Part shown: piece after piece, positions 63,214 through 64,000 of the stretch
Numbering within the stretch: the stretch's first letter is position 1
How the letters are laid out: each line of letters opens with the position of its first letter
Notes under the pieces: generated by a model
The model's database searches: none
Told to the model about the DNA's origin: nothing
Seen by the model: only the letters and a program-made list of their open reading frames with translations
Assembly (NCBI RefSeq): GCF_003994335.1
Contig: NZ_PNQZ01000070.1
Coordinates: 1 to 64,000 of the forward strand
DNA: 64,000 bases
Direction of reading: 5' to 3'
DNA from: Asaia sp. W19
Lineage (GTDB): Bacteria > Pseudomonadota > Alphaproteobacteria > Acetobacterales > Acetobacteraceae
Made by a program: the position numbers and the translations under genes

Positions 63214-64000
63214 ATGTCCGACCGCCCCTCTTCCATCCTTTCCTTCGGCAGCGTCAATATCGACATCACGGCGCGCGCTGAGCGCATCCCTCATCCCGGT
63301 GAAACGGTCCATGCGGAAAGCTATGCTACCGGGCTGGGGGGCAAGGGGGCCAATCAGGCGGCCGCAACCTCCCGTCTTGGTCAAGGCTGCGGCCTGAAGG
63401 TGTTCATGGCGGGCCGCACCGGCACGGACAGTTTCGGCACGCTTGCCCGCTCCCTCCTGACACCGTTCGGGGTCAATCTCTCAGCCCTGCGTGAGGATCC
63501 CGACCATCCAACCGGGGTGGCGCTGATCACGGTGGACAGCAAGGCGGAAAACATCATCACCGTTGCAGGCGGCGCGAACATGGCGCTGGACGGCAGCGAT
63601 GTCCGGGCCCATCGCGCGCTCATTCATGAGGCTTCGGCCGTACTGTTGCAGCTGGAAATCCCGCTGGCCCTGACCATCGAGATTGCCGAGGAAGCGAAAC
63701 GAGCCAGCACACTGGTCATTCTCGACCCAGCCCCTGCCCCCGCTGACGGCCTGCCCGCAGCGCTCTGGGCAGCCCTGGATGTCGTCACCCCCAATGAGAC
63801 CGAAACACGGCTTTTGACCGGAATCTATCCCGAAACGCAGGAAGACGCGGCCAGAGCCGCACGCAGGCTGCAGGAACTGGGCGCCACCCATGCCCTGGTC
63901 AAGATGGGCGCGCGCGGTGTTTATTATCGCTCTGGAGAGTCGGAAGGCTTCGTACCGCCCTATCGCGTGAATGCCATCGATACAGTAGCGGCGGGTGATT
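63214..64000 (+). CDS. rbsK: Ribokinase family sugar kinase, truncated by the window edge
   Basis: 262 codons visible, beginning MSDRPSSILSFGSVNIDITARAERIP after AGGGAAAAG. The PfkB signature GLGGKGANQAAATSRLG is around residue 41, and VTPNETETRLLTG comes late. The sequence runs off the edge at DTVAAGD, exactly at the catalytic-Asp motif (normally DTxGAGD). Ribokinase is the best guess; another PfkB sugar kinase is possible. Confidence 0.88.
   Translation, partial: MSDRPSSILSFGSVNIDITARAERIPHPGETVHAESYATGLGGKGANQAAATSRLGQGCGLKVFMAGRTGTDSFGTLARSLLTPFGVNLSALREDPDHPTGVALITVDSKAENIITVAGGANMALDGSDVRAHRALIHEASAVLLQLEIPLALTIEIAEEAKRASTLVILDPAPAPADGLPAALWAALDVVTPNETETRLLTGIYPETQEDAARAARRLQELGATHALVKMGARGVYYRSGESEGFVPPYRVNAIDTVAAGD

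Noticed and set aside
1-64000. CRISPR arrays, insertion sequences, prophage genes
   Set aside because: No regularly spaced direct repeats, transposase or phage-like protein was seen on either strand.

Overview
The window is GC-rich, densely coded alphaproteobacterial chromosome. The best fit is an acetic acid bacterium (Acetobacteraceae; Asaia, Gluconobacter or Kozakia-like). Supporting signs are a near-complete hopanoid (hpn) locus, a GMC dehydrogenase with a gluconate-2-dehydrogenase-type small subunit, AsmA, NCS2 and Fe-ADH genes, the alphaproteobacterial zapA-6S RNA-5-FCL order, and an rRNA leader at the left edge. Genus is inference. No phage, IS element, CRISPR array or defence island was recognised.

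Layout. 1-190 (minus): promoter and leader of an rRNA operon whose 16S gene lies just off the left edge. 291-2400 (minus): YmdB-type phosphodiesterase, 5-formyl-THF cyclo-ligase, 6S RNA, zapA and a small upstream gene. 2468-4578: unknown gene, thiE, FAS1 lipoprotein and a Gly-rich lipoprotein. 4692-8497: EF-P lysylation set (epmA, epmB, efp) with a NUC1 nuclease between. 8614-14518 (plus): inositol phosphatase, then a three-gene OmpA/MotA-like/MotB-like stator operon, then lepA. 14557-22474 (plus): glycosyltransferase, AsmA, NPP phosphodiesterase, NCS2 permease, M20 amidohydrolase. 22590-23750 (minus): Fe-alcohol dehydrogenase, followed by an AT-rich spacer with a perfect 15-bp inverted repeat.

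24419-36636: the hopanoid region. hpnD-E-F(shc)-G and hpnA-B-C lie on the minus strand. They are separated by two plus-strand genes for exported proteins, a cupin and a Tat-signal PLP aminotransferase. hpnL and tyrA follow on the plus strand. Together these genes take farnesyl-PP to squalene, cyclise it to hopene, and begin side-chain elongation. hpnH is not in the window.

36756-44707: GMC dehydrogenase pair, pyruvate kinase, SH3 protein, a DsrE-MoeB sulfur-transfer pair, a DUF2939-like protein and a GT2 glycosyltransferase. 45052-53741: DUF3126, secreted protein and lipoprotein genes, pdxJ-pdxA, an M20 dipeptidase, a 995-aa repeat-containing glycosyltransferase and secB. 53918-55793 (plus): lapA, pyrF, trpF and tRNA-Ser(GGA). 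56166-58557 (minus): a large RTX/T1SS-type surface protein interrupted by a single-base frameshift. 59482-63084 (minus): infC (probable AUA start), thrS and a GT9 heptosyltransferase-like gene. A ribokinase gene runs off the right edge.

Points most worth checking: the non-flagellar stator operon (9588-12616), the exported aminotransferase and cupin inside the hopanoid locus with an inverted repeat over their promoter, the noncanonical infC start, the frameshift in the surface protein, and the AT-rich palindrome near 24.2 kb.
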